Source of the DNA: Reticulitermes speratus
Lineage: Eukaryota; Arthropoda; Insecta; Blattodea; Rhinotermitidae
Assembly: GCA_021186555.1 (NCBI GenBank)
Contig: JAJKFL010000008.1
Span: 16,733,936-16,797,935 of the forward strand
Direction: 5' to 3'
DNA length: 64,000 bases
Of the stretch, positions 1-11,690 are shown in pieces. Position 1 is the first letter of the stretch. Each line of letters starts with the position of its first letter. The notes beneath the pieces were generated by a model. It did not search any database. It was given only the letters and a program-made list of their open reading frames with translations, and was not told the origin of the DNA. The translations under genes were made by a program, and so were the position numbers.

Positions 1-1018
1 AACATGTAATAGAAGGAAGGAATAGCTACGCGACCACGACTACAGGATCCTGAGAACTCAGGCAATCGTCTCCATGACATTTGTAATGAGCACAGCTGTT
101 TCTGTACTTCTGTTATGGCCAGATAGTTTAAATAAGCTAATCACGTACATTAATATCTGCCGTAATACCTGGTAACTTGACTTGCTGACTTCGGCAATAC
201 CCATTGTTTGTAGGTGCAAACAGACTTGTTTGGAGTCCCAGAATGTTACGTGTTCAAGCATTCCGAGGGTCTTAAAAGATTTAAAAAATGTCGTACAGAG
301 AAATCTGCATTTAATAATTTATGTTTACCCGCATCCTTACATAGCAGCCAAAATGCAGCGTCGTATTTTCTCTAAAGCTTGATACGAATTGTCTGTAGAA
401 GTTTCCCGCGCATCGCAGAGGCATGGTTGGACGTCCGTGTAGGGTTCCCCCTGTGTGACATGAATTGCATGATGTGCTCGAACTCATTCATGTGTAAATA
501 AAATTAATAAAGTTTCCGAGCTGCCGTTCAGAAAAAAAAAAACTTATTGATGCCAGTCCATTTCATTATCAGTTGTCGAGGTACGAATGTGGATTGTATG
601 TCTAGAACGCTTGTGTCTCCGTCATATCTGCTGATGTTAGCGAGGAAGCTATGTGAGCTGTGTAGTATGTTTCGTACCCAACACAATGGCACATTGGAGA
701 TTTTGCTTAGGGGAGGAGATCAAAGGCTGCTCTTATGCAATACTCAGATAATCTTGCTTTTAGCTTTCAAACTCTGGTTCATCAATTACAATACTAGGAC
801 AGACAGACAAACAGACAGGGCGCTCTGCGTTATTGAGAAAGAAAACATAGTCCTACCTTCTTCCTTAACCCTTTAAGGTACAGTGGTTACTGCATGTTCC
901 ACCAAGTTAAACAACAATAAATTGCGTTTTATTACGCAGCATCAAATGTATAGTTCTTATAATGGAGACGGGCTATATAGGAACTGAGTCTCTAAATATA
1001 ATTTAGCACACTTTTAGT
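1..1018. other. Non-coding AT-rich DNA, no gene seen
   Basis: No recognisable gene, RNA or complete mobile element. The longest open frame (547-876, plus) has no familiar domain and ends in a short imperfect run of GACA units near 798-818. The motif TTAACCCTTTAAGG at 865-878 resembles the end of the TTAA-flanked MITE family found elsewhere in this window, but the sequence after it does not match that family. Confidence 0.6.
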
Positions 1019-1272
1019 CTTCAGAGTGTTTCTTTTTGCGAGTGGTGAAGAGCCCCGCAGCAATGCTACGGACGCACCGCAGCCTTGAGACTTCTTGTGC
1101 AACCCTGTGATGAAGATGCTTAGTTTATTTCGTTTTTCCTTGTAATGGAATGAAATTGACAGGGAAAATCGAAGTACTCGGGGAAAAAATCTGTCCCAGT
1201 GTCACTTTGTCCACCACGAATCCCACATGGACTGACCCGAGATCGAAACCGGGCCTCCGCCTTCAGAGTGTT
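1019..1272 (-). mobile_element. 5'-truncated tRNA-derived SINE (family 1) with 12-bp target-site duplication
   Basis: The element reads on the minus strand and occupies about 1031-1260. It matches the copies at 24281-24560 and 46763-47036. Shared parts are the GC-rich 3' segment (plus-strand AGCCCCGCAGCA near 1051), the central block around the plus-strand words TGTCCCAGTGTCAC and TTTGTCCACCACGAA, and a degenerate B-box (plus GAGATCGAAACC, 1240-1251). The A-box and the rest of the tRNA head are missing. The direct repeat CTTCAGAGTGTT is perfect at 1019-1030 and 1261-1272, exactly at the element edges. This is what LINE-machinery insertion with incomplete reverse transcription would leave. Confidence 0.85.
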
Positions 1273-2550
1273 AAACTTGTGTCGCCTTGATGAGGGCTAC
1301 TTGTAAGGCCAGTACTTAGGATTGTCATACATAATTCCGAACACTTGTGTCCATATATTAAATGTGCGTACAATAAAAATATTTATAATAATTGATCTAC
1401 AAATGTTTTGCTGATGCAGAGAGTGTAAAGTTCCCAGTTAACCTTTATGATTTATCTTAAAGTTATTTTAATGTAATTCTGTGTTAGAATGAATTTGCGT
1501 GTGTTGTGTTGCAAGTATTTTCAAAGTAAGAAGAACTTGAAAGAGCTGACAACGCAAGTGAATATGGGTCACAGCTCTATATTAAGAACGAAAAAATGTA
1601 ATTATATTGTACGTAATTATTATCCTCCACCTCATTTTTTGCAACTTCTCTAGATGTATCTAAGAAGCAGAATTGTTCTTCAGAAGATTATAATCTTTTA
1701 TCACTTCGAGAAATTCCCCCCCCCCCCCCCTATTTTGGACCCCTTGGTTTATTACTGTGTTCAGAAGATCCATTAGTGGATCCAGTACCGAGTCACTTGA
1801 TTTGAATCCACGATCTGACATTATTTCTTTAACACCCTTTTCAATATTATACTACATCTACGCCCGGTCTTCCCAAGTCGCCTGCTCCTCTCAGGTTTCA
1901 CAACTGTTGTGTAGAATTTTCACACCCCTCCTGCGTGCTGCATGACTCGTTCTTGTACCAGTCTTCAGTTGATCATAATTACACACCACTTTTCCACACG
2001 TTTCGGCGTCTGCTGTAATATAAGTAACGTGACACAATTATTAAAATACGGACATTGCCAACGACAAGCTGCCAGCAACAAATACGCTAACACGTTTCTC
2101 TTTGTTCCCGTAGCCACATGTGGCTTACGTTGTCACATTACTAGTTTACGTCCATGGAAGCTCTCCTTTGCCATTAAATATTCATACCTGTAATGTCTGT
2201 CTTTCGTATCCTGACGTTCCATTACCCTCAAAGTAGAAAGGTGCATCTTCACGATAGATGCAAAGATGGGAGTCAAGTTTGTGGCTGAATCTTCGAATTA
2301 AAATTTATGATTCGTCTCGTAAAACCTGGTAGGCCTAACAGCGCATGCAAACCGGCGGTGTCGTTTGAGGTCCAGTTCAGGAGCATATGAAAATAAGAGA
2401 GTACCACAACTTGTTGCACCAGTTGTTATAAGCAGATGGTGGGCTGAAACAAATGCTGACACGTCTCAAGTGTCAGTGTTCATCGCACATGAAGAAGGTC
2501 TTAAGAAGCGGTGTGTGACTTTGAAGAAACCCTACGAATAAGAAAACTGT
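1273..2550. other. Non-coding DNA with a 15-C run
   Basis: No gene or known element seen. A homopolymer of 15 C lies at 1716-1730. The short open frames at 1757-1945 and 1942-2193 (plus) show no domain or exon-like features. Confidence 0.55.
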
Positions 2551-3050
2551 AGGTCTTCGCTCTTCTTGTTTGTCACGCAGCGTATGTTGGTATTGTTTAC
2601 CGACGTTTCGGGACAGCCTATCGATCCCGTCTTCAAGGGTCGGGCAGTAGGCTGCTTAACCCTTAAGACCGATACGCTTTTTTTTGTCATTTATTTTTGT
2701 GGGGTTTGGGCTTTGCTTCTGTTCGGAACATTTGTTGTTCACTTTGTTGAGATTAGAGTCTGTTGTTGTGGTGCTTCACTGTTCTGTTTATTTTTATTTG
2801 TGTACTTTTAACTGCAGCTTGTTTCTGTTTAAATTTTGTTATTTATTTTCTGTTTTTTCTGTTTGTTACGGCTCATTGGGTTTGTCTATTTGGTTTCTAT
2901 AATCCGTCGTCATGGTAATGATTACTTTCGGACCCGTCTTCGAGGGTCAAGCAATACACTGCTTGACCCTTGGGACCGATAGGCTGCCCAGAAACTTCGG
3001 TAAGCAACTACCAACATAAGCTACGTAACAAACCAGAAGAGCGAAGACCT
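2551..3050. mobile_element. Fold-back (MITE-like) element with about 95-bp inverted ends and T-rich core
   Basis: The left arm (2551-2650) and right arm (about 2955-3050) are inverted copies. The outermost bases are AGGTCTTCGCTCTTC on the left and GAAGAGCGAAGACCT on the right. Each arm carries a subterminal hairpin: GGGTCGGGCAG with CTGCTTAACCC on the left, and GAGGGTCAAGCA with TGCTTGACCCTT on the right. The core (2680-2900) is strongly T-rich on the plus strand and has no coding signal. The arms match the shorter palindrome at 61123-61307, so this is a family. No transposase is encoded, so it would be non-autonomous. The superfamily is not identifiable from what I can see. Confidence 0.8.
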
Positions 3051-3234
3051 AATCTACACCGCGGTGTAAGCCTAAAATCTCGCAAAAATGTTACTTTATC
3101 TTTTGTATCGATATGAAAGTTCGCCTCTCACTGTTAAGGAAGAACATAAAGTTGAGTGTTTTACAAAATGCCGAGTGTAATATCCGAAAGGTGTAGATAA
3201 TTACGTATTGAAGAATTTCTTAATTTGTGTCTTT

Positions 3235-3335
3235 TAGTAAATATTATTAGGGTGGTAAAATCAAAGCAGATGAGAATGTGAGGGCAAGTATCTTGGACGT
3301 GAAGTGGAGAGCATTTTGTTTGAGACGTGAATGAA
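3235..3335 (+). mobile_element. Decayed LINE 3'-region fragment (copy K)
   Basis: The stretch aligns by eye with the LINE copy at 13950. Both have TAAATATT followed by a GGTGGTAAAATC-like word and then GATGAGA, which in better copies leads into the segment encoding RRMRWAGHVARMG-like residues. The reading frame is destroyed. Only about 100 bases are recognisable and the 3' tail is absent. Confidence 0.4.
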
Positions 3336-6300
3336 ACAGTCCGGTACGGAGAACAGATATGTGCAGGCCAACAGTGCTAATAGCGATTTTAAGTAAAAAG
3401 GTAGATAGATGAAAATGGAACAGTTATATCTGGCACAGAACAGGTATCAGTGGCTGGATCTTGCAAAAAAGAAAATAAGCCTTCGAGTTTTTTTAAAGTA
3501 CGAAGAATTCCTTGACCATCAGAGCAGATGCTGGCTTACGAGAAGAATTTTGCTACGTGAAGCTATAATTCGATGGAACAATAAAGAAAATATTATACTA
3601 TGTTATGTTTATGCAGTAAATTGCTTGTAATGTTTATAGCTCCCTTCTGTGTAGATCAGATTCTACTATAAATGCGCATAAAGGGCTAACAAAGGATGCA
3701 GAATGTCTCGTTGACTCACTCTGTACTCCAAAATAGGATTACCTTCTTAATCTTATCATTATGTGACTGGATCACTCCGGAATATACATAAGAACATTAT
3801 ATTGAACCGATATAACATGATACGAATGTGCTGATTTTCATACAAGCTACTCTGCACTGCTCTTTGAAGTTCGGAAGTAAAATGTTATGAAGAAGATTAC
3901 AGCCTCTTGTGGTGCTTATTCTGTGGCATACAAAGGAAGAGATGTTGTGATACAGAAAGATTAGATGAACAGCAGGATCATATAGGAAGAGAGCATAGAC
4001 AGGTATATCTATTCAAAGACATAGAGCTTAATAGTGGTTCTGCGGAGATATATATAGAAAGGTTAATAATATTTGTAGACAAATATGGCAAATCAAGAAA
4101 GGCACAGACTTGTAGAGACAAATGATATTGAGTACTGTAATGGAACATACATGCCTTTCAGTACATTCGCTGGTTTTCCGAACACAAACTGTAATTGGCT
4201 TTCATTTTCATTTATTACAGATATAAACACATGAATGCCGTCACTCTATGTGATTCACTAGGTATGGAGCCATATAATATTTCCTTTGATTCTGCTATAT
4301 ATTCATCGGATCTATAAAAGAAAATTTCATATTCTGAAGTGTAATACATTGTAATTTAAAAGTAATTACAAAAGTGATGGTGGAAACTTCTTTCTCTGTC
4401 TTCAGGGTAGATGAATTTGAGGCAGTGAGATCTTGGGAAACGTTGGATCTGTCATCAAACTACACGTCGTTATATTCCGGAACACATTAATTCTCGTAGT
4501 CACCTCCTTGAGAACCTCACCTCTCACACTGTAGTCGTGTATGTGGAGGTTACCCTACGCACAACGCGTAGATTTTAAATCCTTCGAATTAAAAAAGATG
4601 AGCTAATTTATTCAAACATTTTACTTCTGTGATTTCTCCGAAACGTTGATAGCTCTACCTATCTAGCTTCACATGCCAAAAGTCGCCGCATTGAGTGCCT
4701 CAAAACTAAGACATTTCAAAATGATTCAAATGTCTTTTTAAAATCAGAGTGGGGTTTGTGTTTCATGTTACAAAATTTTACAAAGTGACCCCCTTATTAT
4801 GAAGGTTAATAAATGTAGATGTCAGCTTCATATAAATTGTTATATTGGGAAAATTCGAATCAAAACGAGAATAAAATTACAACATTTCGAGTTGACTCCT
4901 AATGCTGTGGTCAAATTGTTTTGTAATCACTTCAATAACCTCTAGACTAAACATGCTGATGGACGGACCGACATATACCACCTCATTATTTTACTTTCAC
5001 GTTGTGCATTTTGTGCCAGGAACGCGTAATAATTGCAAGTACATCAGTTGTATGTTTTTGGTGGTTTCGCAAAATATTTGCGACAGTCGAATGTTCACTT
5101 CTTCTGGCTCTTCGTTCGTTCGCGTGGAGCAGAACTCTCACTGTACGGATATTAGAGAAATTTTGTGCTTGGATTTTTTGCTTAAATCTGTCAAATATTC
5201 AAGTTTGGATAAAACTGGACAAGAATAACAGACATATACATGAATAACTACGTACTTTATTATGTCCCCCAGTAACTGATCTTTGTCAAGGTGATAGACT
5301 GTGTTATTTTTTAGGTAAAAAGGAGGCCGAAGAAACAGCTGAGCGTCGAGCATCGAGGATGATCGATTATGTACATGTATCGACATGTAAGACCTGTCGA
5401 TTGTAAACTGCCTAGCTTTTGATATCTCGATGGTGATCGATTGTAAATCTGTTACAAAGATAGGAAGAAATGTTGCTGTGTGCCTTAAAATATTAAGTGT
5501 TTTTCTGAAAATTATTCACGATTTTAACATACTGGGAAAATACTAGAGGCAATGTGCCAGACGTGTTGCGGTTAGTTTCTCACTTGTACATTTAACCAAT
5601 CACACGGAGCAGAATCCTTCTTGAGAAGTTAATAAATTCTTCGTCTCTTACGGAACCCTACGGATTACTCTCATAACCGCAAAAGACCACCACTAGGTTG
5701 GTTCTTATCAGTCGAATCCAGTAAATGTACGTCTTACCATTAGTGTGACTTATATGCGAGTTTTGTGGTTGTCACAACGGTGAGAATGAAGACTGAAGAT
5801 TTCTGGAATGATAGTCTGTCGACAGGTAAATACCTTACGATATTTCGGACGCACCACACTTCCCTGATACGTCGATACATCATAGAATATTTGAATCATA
5901 TTTTCTGGTTTCTCCTTTTATCGGAATCCTGTAGTTTTGGATTTTGCACGGCAGTAGGTAGATGCACATTCTTTTCAAAGTGTCACCTGAGTTATTTGTA
6001 ACACCACACAGCTTCCCGTCATAAATTAAGAATATGTATATATGTTCCATAAATGTAATTTTAAAGGAAACTATATGTAAGATGGTTTTATGTAAATAAT
6101 AATATTATTTTCTAGTTTTCGAGTAGGAATTACAGAAACAGAGCCTTTCTTTCTCTACCGGGAAAGTTTTCAGAAGGAATGCTTGCCTTAAACATAAGAA
6201 CCGTACAAATATTGGGTTTTCTTTTTAATTTCACCTATTTTTGAACAGCGAATGGCATAAATTTGCAGTGTAGGTAAGTAGCGTTCCTTAGAACAATTTC

Positions 6301-6830
6301 ACTTCCATAGAATTATTTGTAAAATATTTGGACCTATCCTATCCCGTCGCTATCATATTAGATTGTATTAGCAACTTCTGGTCCCGCACCAACGACATAC
6401 GCTAACGTACATCTAACGAATTCCATCACTTTGCAGTTAACGCCCCCCCTCCCCCGTATGTGCTTTCCCTGGCCAGAGGCGAATGGTTTTTGCGGAGTCG
6501 GCGAATGCTGCTAACTGATATTGTCATGTCGTGAAATAAATTTCGAAAATGAGTTTAGTTTAATTTAATTACAGATTGTTTTGTGTCGTGCTGCGAAGCG
6601 TCGTGAGGTAATACAATTATACAGCTCACTATGTGCCCATTTGTTTTCGACCTCACGCCTCACATGCAGGCGAGACTGTGCTGTTGACCTCGTCCTCCTT
6701 TCTGTAACCAAATCACTGACTCATTCTTCGCATATTGTTCATTACACTTTTAATTAAGCGCCGTGTTCCTCATTTCTGCAGCTTCTCGTTATTTTAAAGG
6801 CTTCTGGAGACGGAGAGTCTTTGTCTAGTA
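3336..6830. other. Non-coding AT-rich DNA, nothing identified
   Basis: I see no gene, RNA or complete element. Open frames such as 3907-4125 and 4902-5228 (plus) have no recognisable domain and no splice-bounded structure I could defend. A run of C is broken by one T at 6445-6454. Confidence 0.5.
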
Positions 6831-6900
6831 CGGTGTTTCCCAAGCGGTGTTCCGCGGAAGCCCCTGTTTCTTCGAAGTAAAAATAAGTATTACTCAAAAA
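6831..6900 (+). mobile_element. hAT-like transposon end (partial)
   Basis: The sequence begins CGGTGTTTCCCAAGC at 6831 and continues with GGTGTTCCGCGGAAG. This resembles the CAGTGTTTCCC...CCGCGG ends of non-autonomous hAT elements. A possible opposite end (minus-strand CAGTGTCTTCC) lies near 7010-7016. The flanking 8 bases do not match as a target duplication, so the right boundary is unproven. Confidence 0.4.
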
Positions 6901-7019
6901 ATTCCATTACATTATAAAACAAGTTAGGAAATGTCCGCAGGAGTCACACTTGTAGCGCTCGCACTGTGGTATTATCGGTATATGTTAAATTCCTGAAAAC
7001 TTTCCAGGAAGACACTGTT

Positions 7020-8990
7020 TGTTCAAAACACATATTTATGTGTCCTAAAAACAGGTCTACAATCGATTATCTTCGAAATATCCTAAGTGGGGAAACATAA
7101 AATCGATAACTGTAAACGTCGGTAGGTCTAGACGTTCACCATCGATCATCCTCAATGCTCGGTGCTCAGCCTTTTCTCCAGCCTCATATCACATCTCACA
7201 TAAAACACAACGTGCCTCGTTGACAAAGACCAATTATTGTGAGAGGTCATAAACTTACGTAGGACTTTATTGATTCCATGTTACTGTTCAGTGTTCCTCC
7301 ATTGGTTGCTGTCTAGCGCAGTAGGTTCCGTCCGGCTGATGTGGTCTGAGGATTATAAATTTCAGTTTTTATGGGGATGTGATTGTCAGTTCTACGCCCC
7401 AAACCCAAACAACCAAAGTTTTCATTTGGCAAATCTTTCGAAATTTGTTCTGTATGGGTGGTTCTAGCAGCACTTAATCTGCCGTCGGCATAGCCCTGGA
7501 GATCACTATTGAAGGCAGGCTCCACCGTCGAAATATGTGCCTGCAACAAGCTTAGGGTAACATCGAGGTGTCGGAGAAGAATCGTGAGATCGTAATACAG
7601 ACGCACCTCTGCGTTGTACGTCGTTCAAAGAGCGAATAAGGAAGAGCCTCCAAAAGAAAGCACTCAGTGCGTTCTGAAAGAGGTGCTTTAAAGAACAGTG
7701 TGCTGAATTCTGTCACTTCTGTACTCTCCGCAACCTTCGAACAACTCCCTACACTTCACATGTCATTGTCTAGAAGCACGTACAGTTCTAACCCTGTATA
7801 GCGCCCGCAAAACGAAAGAGTCGTAATGAAGAGTAGAAACACCAAGCTTTAACGGCCTCTCTCACCACTCTCAGCTTGCGGGAACTAATTTGCATTAAAA
7901 ATGCTGGATATGAGATACAGCCTTAACTTCCCTATAGAAGTTCAAGCAATCAAGTGGAATACAAGGGTTTTTAAGCCAGTGTTTGCTACAGAGACTGTAC
8001 AATACTTGGCGGTTAATGACATTGTGGCTTGTGGTAGAGCTGTAATTAAATTCTGAACTTGAGGACGATGCAGTGGTGGTCTGTCCCTCGCTCCACGCTA
8101 CACAGTGTTCTAGTGTCGGGGTTATCATTCGGTTCACTTTATGTCGAGCAATGCAATAACCAGGTTGTGCGTATCACAGGCCATGCGATGTTACTTTCAT
8201 CTGGATGTAGTAGTTGCATAATTGATTATATTTCTTATCTTTGGTTAGAAGTTCTGGAAAAGTAATCAAAGCATTTCTGATACGTGAAATAGAGAAAGAT
8301 AGGAGACTCTTGGAAGGGCTGTTTGAGTGTCTTTAAAAATTAACCCCGTAATTTGCGAGGTGGAAGGATCATTTTTGTCTTACATTCTGGGTAATTCATT
8401 CATTCTGTAGTCTGTCTTACGACAGGTCCGTAGCCTCTTCCAAAGCGAGTTCTACACAGGTGCGATATAGTACTTCCTCTTTCAATTTCCAGTATCTCCT
8501 CTTTTCCTTAACGGTCATCCAGTAGCTGATTACGCCTTCTTCCTCGTCTTCCCGTCATTTATATCCTTATTCTGGGTAAAGTTAGAATTATACATTGCAG
8601 TACTAATAATTGGAGCAGGGTTTGAATGTTCGGTATGCTGACTAGACTACGGGTTGCATATCGGAGGAATCGTGACTCGGTCCCCAAAAGAGGCAAGAGA
8701 CTGTTACTTCTTTTCTAATGTGAGTAGACCTGTTCTGTGGTCCATTCTGCCCTCTGTTAGTGGGTACGGGCTGAAGCTGATCATTCGCCACCATCCAATA
8801 AATTAAACAGTAATTTAATGTCATCATGGCGTGCGCAGAGACAAACTTTCATTTATCTGGCAATAATTCATCAGATGTTGAGAAATAAACTAATAGGCAT
8901 AATGCAATAAATTAAACGCCATGAGTTAAATCTGGAAAGCAAGTGAACCACGAAACGCTTCAAAATTGTAAAGTTAAGTCCCTCAATAAC
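7020..8990. other. Non-coding DNA, nothing identified
   Basis: Several short open frames occur here (for example 7313-7606 minus and 7895-8137 minus), but none shows a known domain, a signal peptide or repeat structure. No RNA gene or terminal repeats were found. Confidence 0.5.
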
Positions 8991-8992
8991 AT

Positions 8993-9238
8993 GCTATGCA
9001 GGCACAGAGGGCAGTAGGGTCATTCGTAACCTCAGCACTGGGGGGGGGGGGGGAGCTCAACGCCAAGCCCCGGCCGCTTTACTCCAGGGAAATATCTCTG
9101 GTGCCCGTTGTACAAGAGGCTGGGTGGGCCATAAGGCCGGTCTGAACTGGTGTGTAGGAGAGAAAATCTCTTGCCCCCACCGGAGTTTAGACACCGAATC
9201 ATCCGTCCCGTACCGACTACGCTATTCTGGCTCAGTTT
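8993..9238 (-). mobile_element. tRNA-derived SINE (family 2), minus strand
   Basis: Read on the minus strand it starts near 9238 with an A-box-like TAGCGTAGTCGG (complement of 9213-9224). It continues through GCAAGAGATTTTCTC, GGCCCACCCAGCC and AAAGCGGCCGGGGCTTGGCG, the hallmarks of the family-2 copies at 33025, 34901, 35405, 45775, 48700 and 63688. The B-box is degenerate. A 14-G run (9040-9053) interrupts the 3' half. The 3' segment has the word GGCACAGAGGG (plus strand), shared with the copy at 48700. It is a retroposed tRNA-like sequence, not a functional tRNA. Confidence 0.8.
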
Positions 9239-9639
9239 AGAAGTTTACGCCTAAATATTCTGGTAGTAAAGAAATTAAAGTATGTGTTGCTTTCGTTTCA
9301 AATAGCAGATTTCCAGTAGTCGCTTGATGAATGCAATTCTTCATGCGGCAGTGTCACTCTAAGAAACTGATGCCGGCCTATCATTTAGCTAAATTGTGTA
9401 CCGCATGTGAATCTCGAAAGTTCATTAGCCTGTTACCAAAATACCGCCACTGTACCCTATACTCATCACACTCACGCCCTTTTCCTTTAATGCCCATCTG
9501 CATATACTCCAATTTATGACTATGGCACTCATGTGCCCTTTTTCATTTCATGAATAAGTTAAATAAAATAATACTTTAGATTTAATACGTTAGAAGCTCT
9601 TTTACACACGGATATTGGTGTAGTGGGTAGATGAATTGT

Positions 9640-10625
9640 ATTCTCAGTTTTGAACACTGAACCGTGAGAAGTGCCCCGTCCTGTACGTAATGTTGAACCG
9701 TGAGAAGTGCCCCGTCCTTAGTCATGTTAACCGAGAAATGCCCGCCCTGTACCCTAATGTTAACTGGCAGTCCCTCCGACCTATTTCCTTGAAATGCCCT
9801 CTTACATGTTGAACTGCAAATGTACTGTACTATGGAACCGTGGAAGTGCCCTTTTACATTTGCTGGAATAGCCGTCTAAATAATAATAATCCTGTTGTAC
9901 GAATTTGAAACGTTAGAAGCTCCTTTCCACGGTAATGTTGAACGTGAGAATGTATCCGTTCTGACAACTGTAACCGTGGAAGTGCCCCGTCCTGTACGTA
10001 ATGTTGAACCGTGGGAAGTGCCCGTCCTGTACGTAATGTTGAACCGTGAGAAGTGCCCCGTCCTGTACGTAATGTTGAACCGTGGAAGTGCCCCGTCCTG
10101 TACGTAATGTTAAACCGTGAGAAGTGCCCGTCCGTACGTAATGTTGAACCGTGGGAAGTGCCCCGTCCTGTACGTAATGTTGAACCGTGAGAAGTGCCCG
10201 TCCTGTACGTAATGTTGAACCGTGAGAAGTGCCCGCCTGTACGATTTGACGTGGAAGTCCGTCCTGTAGTAATGTTGAACCGTGAGAAGTGCCCGTCTGT
10301 ACGTATGTTGAACCGTGGAGTGCCCGTCTGTATAATGTTGAACCGTGAGAAGTGCCCGTCCTATACGTAATGTTGAACCGTGAGAAGTGTCCCGTCCTGT
10401 ACGTAATGTTGAACCGTGGGAAGTGCCCGTCCTGTACTAATGTGACATGCTCTCCTGTACGTAATGTTGAACCGTGAGAATCCTTGTAGTAAGTGAACGT
10501 GAAGTGCCCCGTCCTGTACGTAATGTTGAACCGTGAGAAGTGCCCCGTCCGTACTATGTACCCTGGAAGTCTTAGTAATGTTGAACCGTGGGAAGTGCCC
10601 CGTCCTGTACGTAATGTTGAACCTC
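9640..10625. repeat. Tandem array, 36-bp unit (satellite-like)
   Basis: Units of 35-37 bp repeat about 25 times. Each contains GTAATGTTGAACCGTG, then A or G, GAAGTGCCC(C)GTCCTGTAC. From about 9720 to 9960 the units are heavily degraded and include a non-repeat insert. The words ACGTTAGAAGCTC at 9588 and 9911 show that the left flank itself is duplicated. Many units differ by single-base deletions at C runs or by small gaps, a pattern typical of sequencing or consensus error in repeats as well as of real decay. Minus-strand open frame 9913-10644 is a by-product of the periodicity. Confidence 0.95.
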
Positions 10626-11414
10626 TCGTTATCTGAAATGTCATCTTACCTAAAGTACAAGTTAATTTCCTGTGTGATTATTCAAACCAGGTGCAAAATA
10701 TTCATTTGTATATAGAACGTTATTCCAAAATTTGCATTTTGGTAACCGTGGTTTATGTTCGGCTCTCATAACACAGTCTGGTATTCAAGTAACAATAGGT
10801 GCAGTATAATTATGAAAACGACACAGTTTCTGATGTTTTGCTGTACCTTTGTTAGGATGTCCTCTCCTGTTTCAGTGCTTAGGCTGAGTATGAAAAGCAA
10901 AATGTATTCATTTCAGATGTTTATACTTGTATACTGAACTAAATTCGAGCGTTCTCTAACATATATTATAATAACAAACATGGGTTACAAGCCTCTTTAG
11001 TTAATTAGAATATACATACTTTTTTAGTTAAACGTAGGGTAAATGTATCTTAGGCGGCAATAGGTTTATATAGAATGGACACAGCCCACACACCTTTACG
11101 TGCTTCCCTTCCATCCCTTATCGTATATGTGGAATGTACGTGTCGATATTAGAGGGCTGCAGTAGCCACGTCATTTTGATGTGTCACGTTGTACGAGTGC
11201 AGATGGCGAACACGGGTATCGGCTCTTCCGACCGTCTCATTTCTTGTTGACAGCACCTACATTTTTGTTGAAATACTGAACCACATTTGCATGGTTACAA
11301 CTGTGATTTTACATATTTCCCTCCTTAATTTACTAAAATTTTCCGAACTTTTAGCAATTACTGTATAAAAACACTGAAAATGAAATTATGGCAGCCCTGA
11401 ATTTAAACTGGGAT
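10626..11414. other. Non-coding DNA, nothing identified
   Basis: AT-rich unique-looking sequence after the 36-bp array. No gene, terminal repeat or RNA signal was recognised. Confidence 0.5.
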
Positions 11415-11690
11415 TATCTAAAGATTGCAGCAAGGAGAATTTAATGGGCTGGACACAAATAAGCATTACTCATGGGAAAGATAAGAAATACATTCAAAAC
11501 TGTAGTCTGAAGGAACACGTTACTGAAAATAATTAGTCACAAGTGGAAAGAATATTAAAATGGATAGTAGAAGAACAAGATGTGAAGATATGAGCTCGAT
11601 CCAGCTGGGTCAGGACACGTTTAAGAGGCTGGCTTTATTTGAACCTTCGGATTTCATAAAATTTGGGTAAATCGTTTACAGGAAAATCTA
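11415..11690 (+). mobile_element. Decayed LINE 3' end (copy I)
   Basis: Recognisable blocks occur in family order. AAGGAGAATTTAATGGGC is followed by TGGACAC near 11434. Then come AAATACATTC near 11490, GATCCAGCTGGGTCAGGACA near 11600, and GAACCTTCGGATTTCATAAA near 11641, followed by the degraded form of the GGGGAATTTCTTGA block. Better copies (23944, 30352) encode a residual C-terminal protein segment here. This copy has many indels and no usable frame. Confidence 0.6.

Noticed and set aside
9913-10644. 243-codon minus-strand open frame
   Set aside because: It lies entirely in the 36-bp array; its repeated residues follow the repeat unit and shift frame with unit indels.
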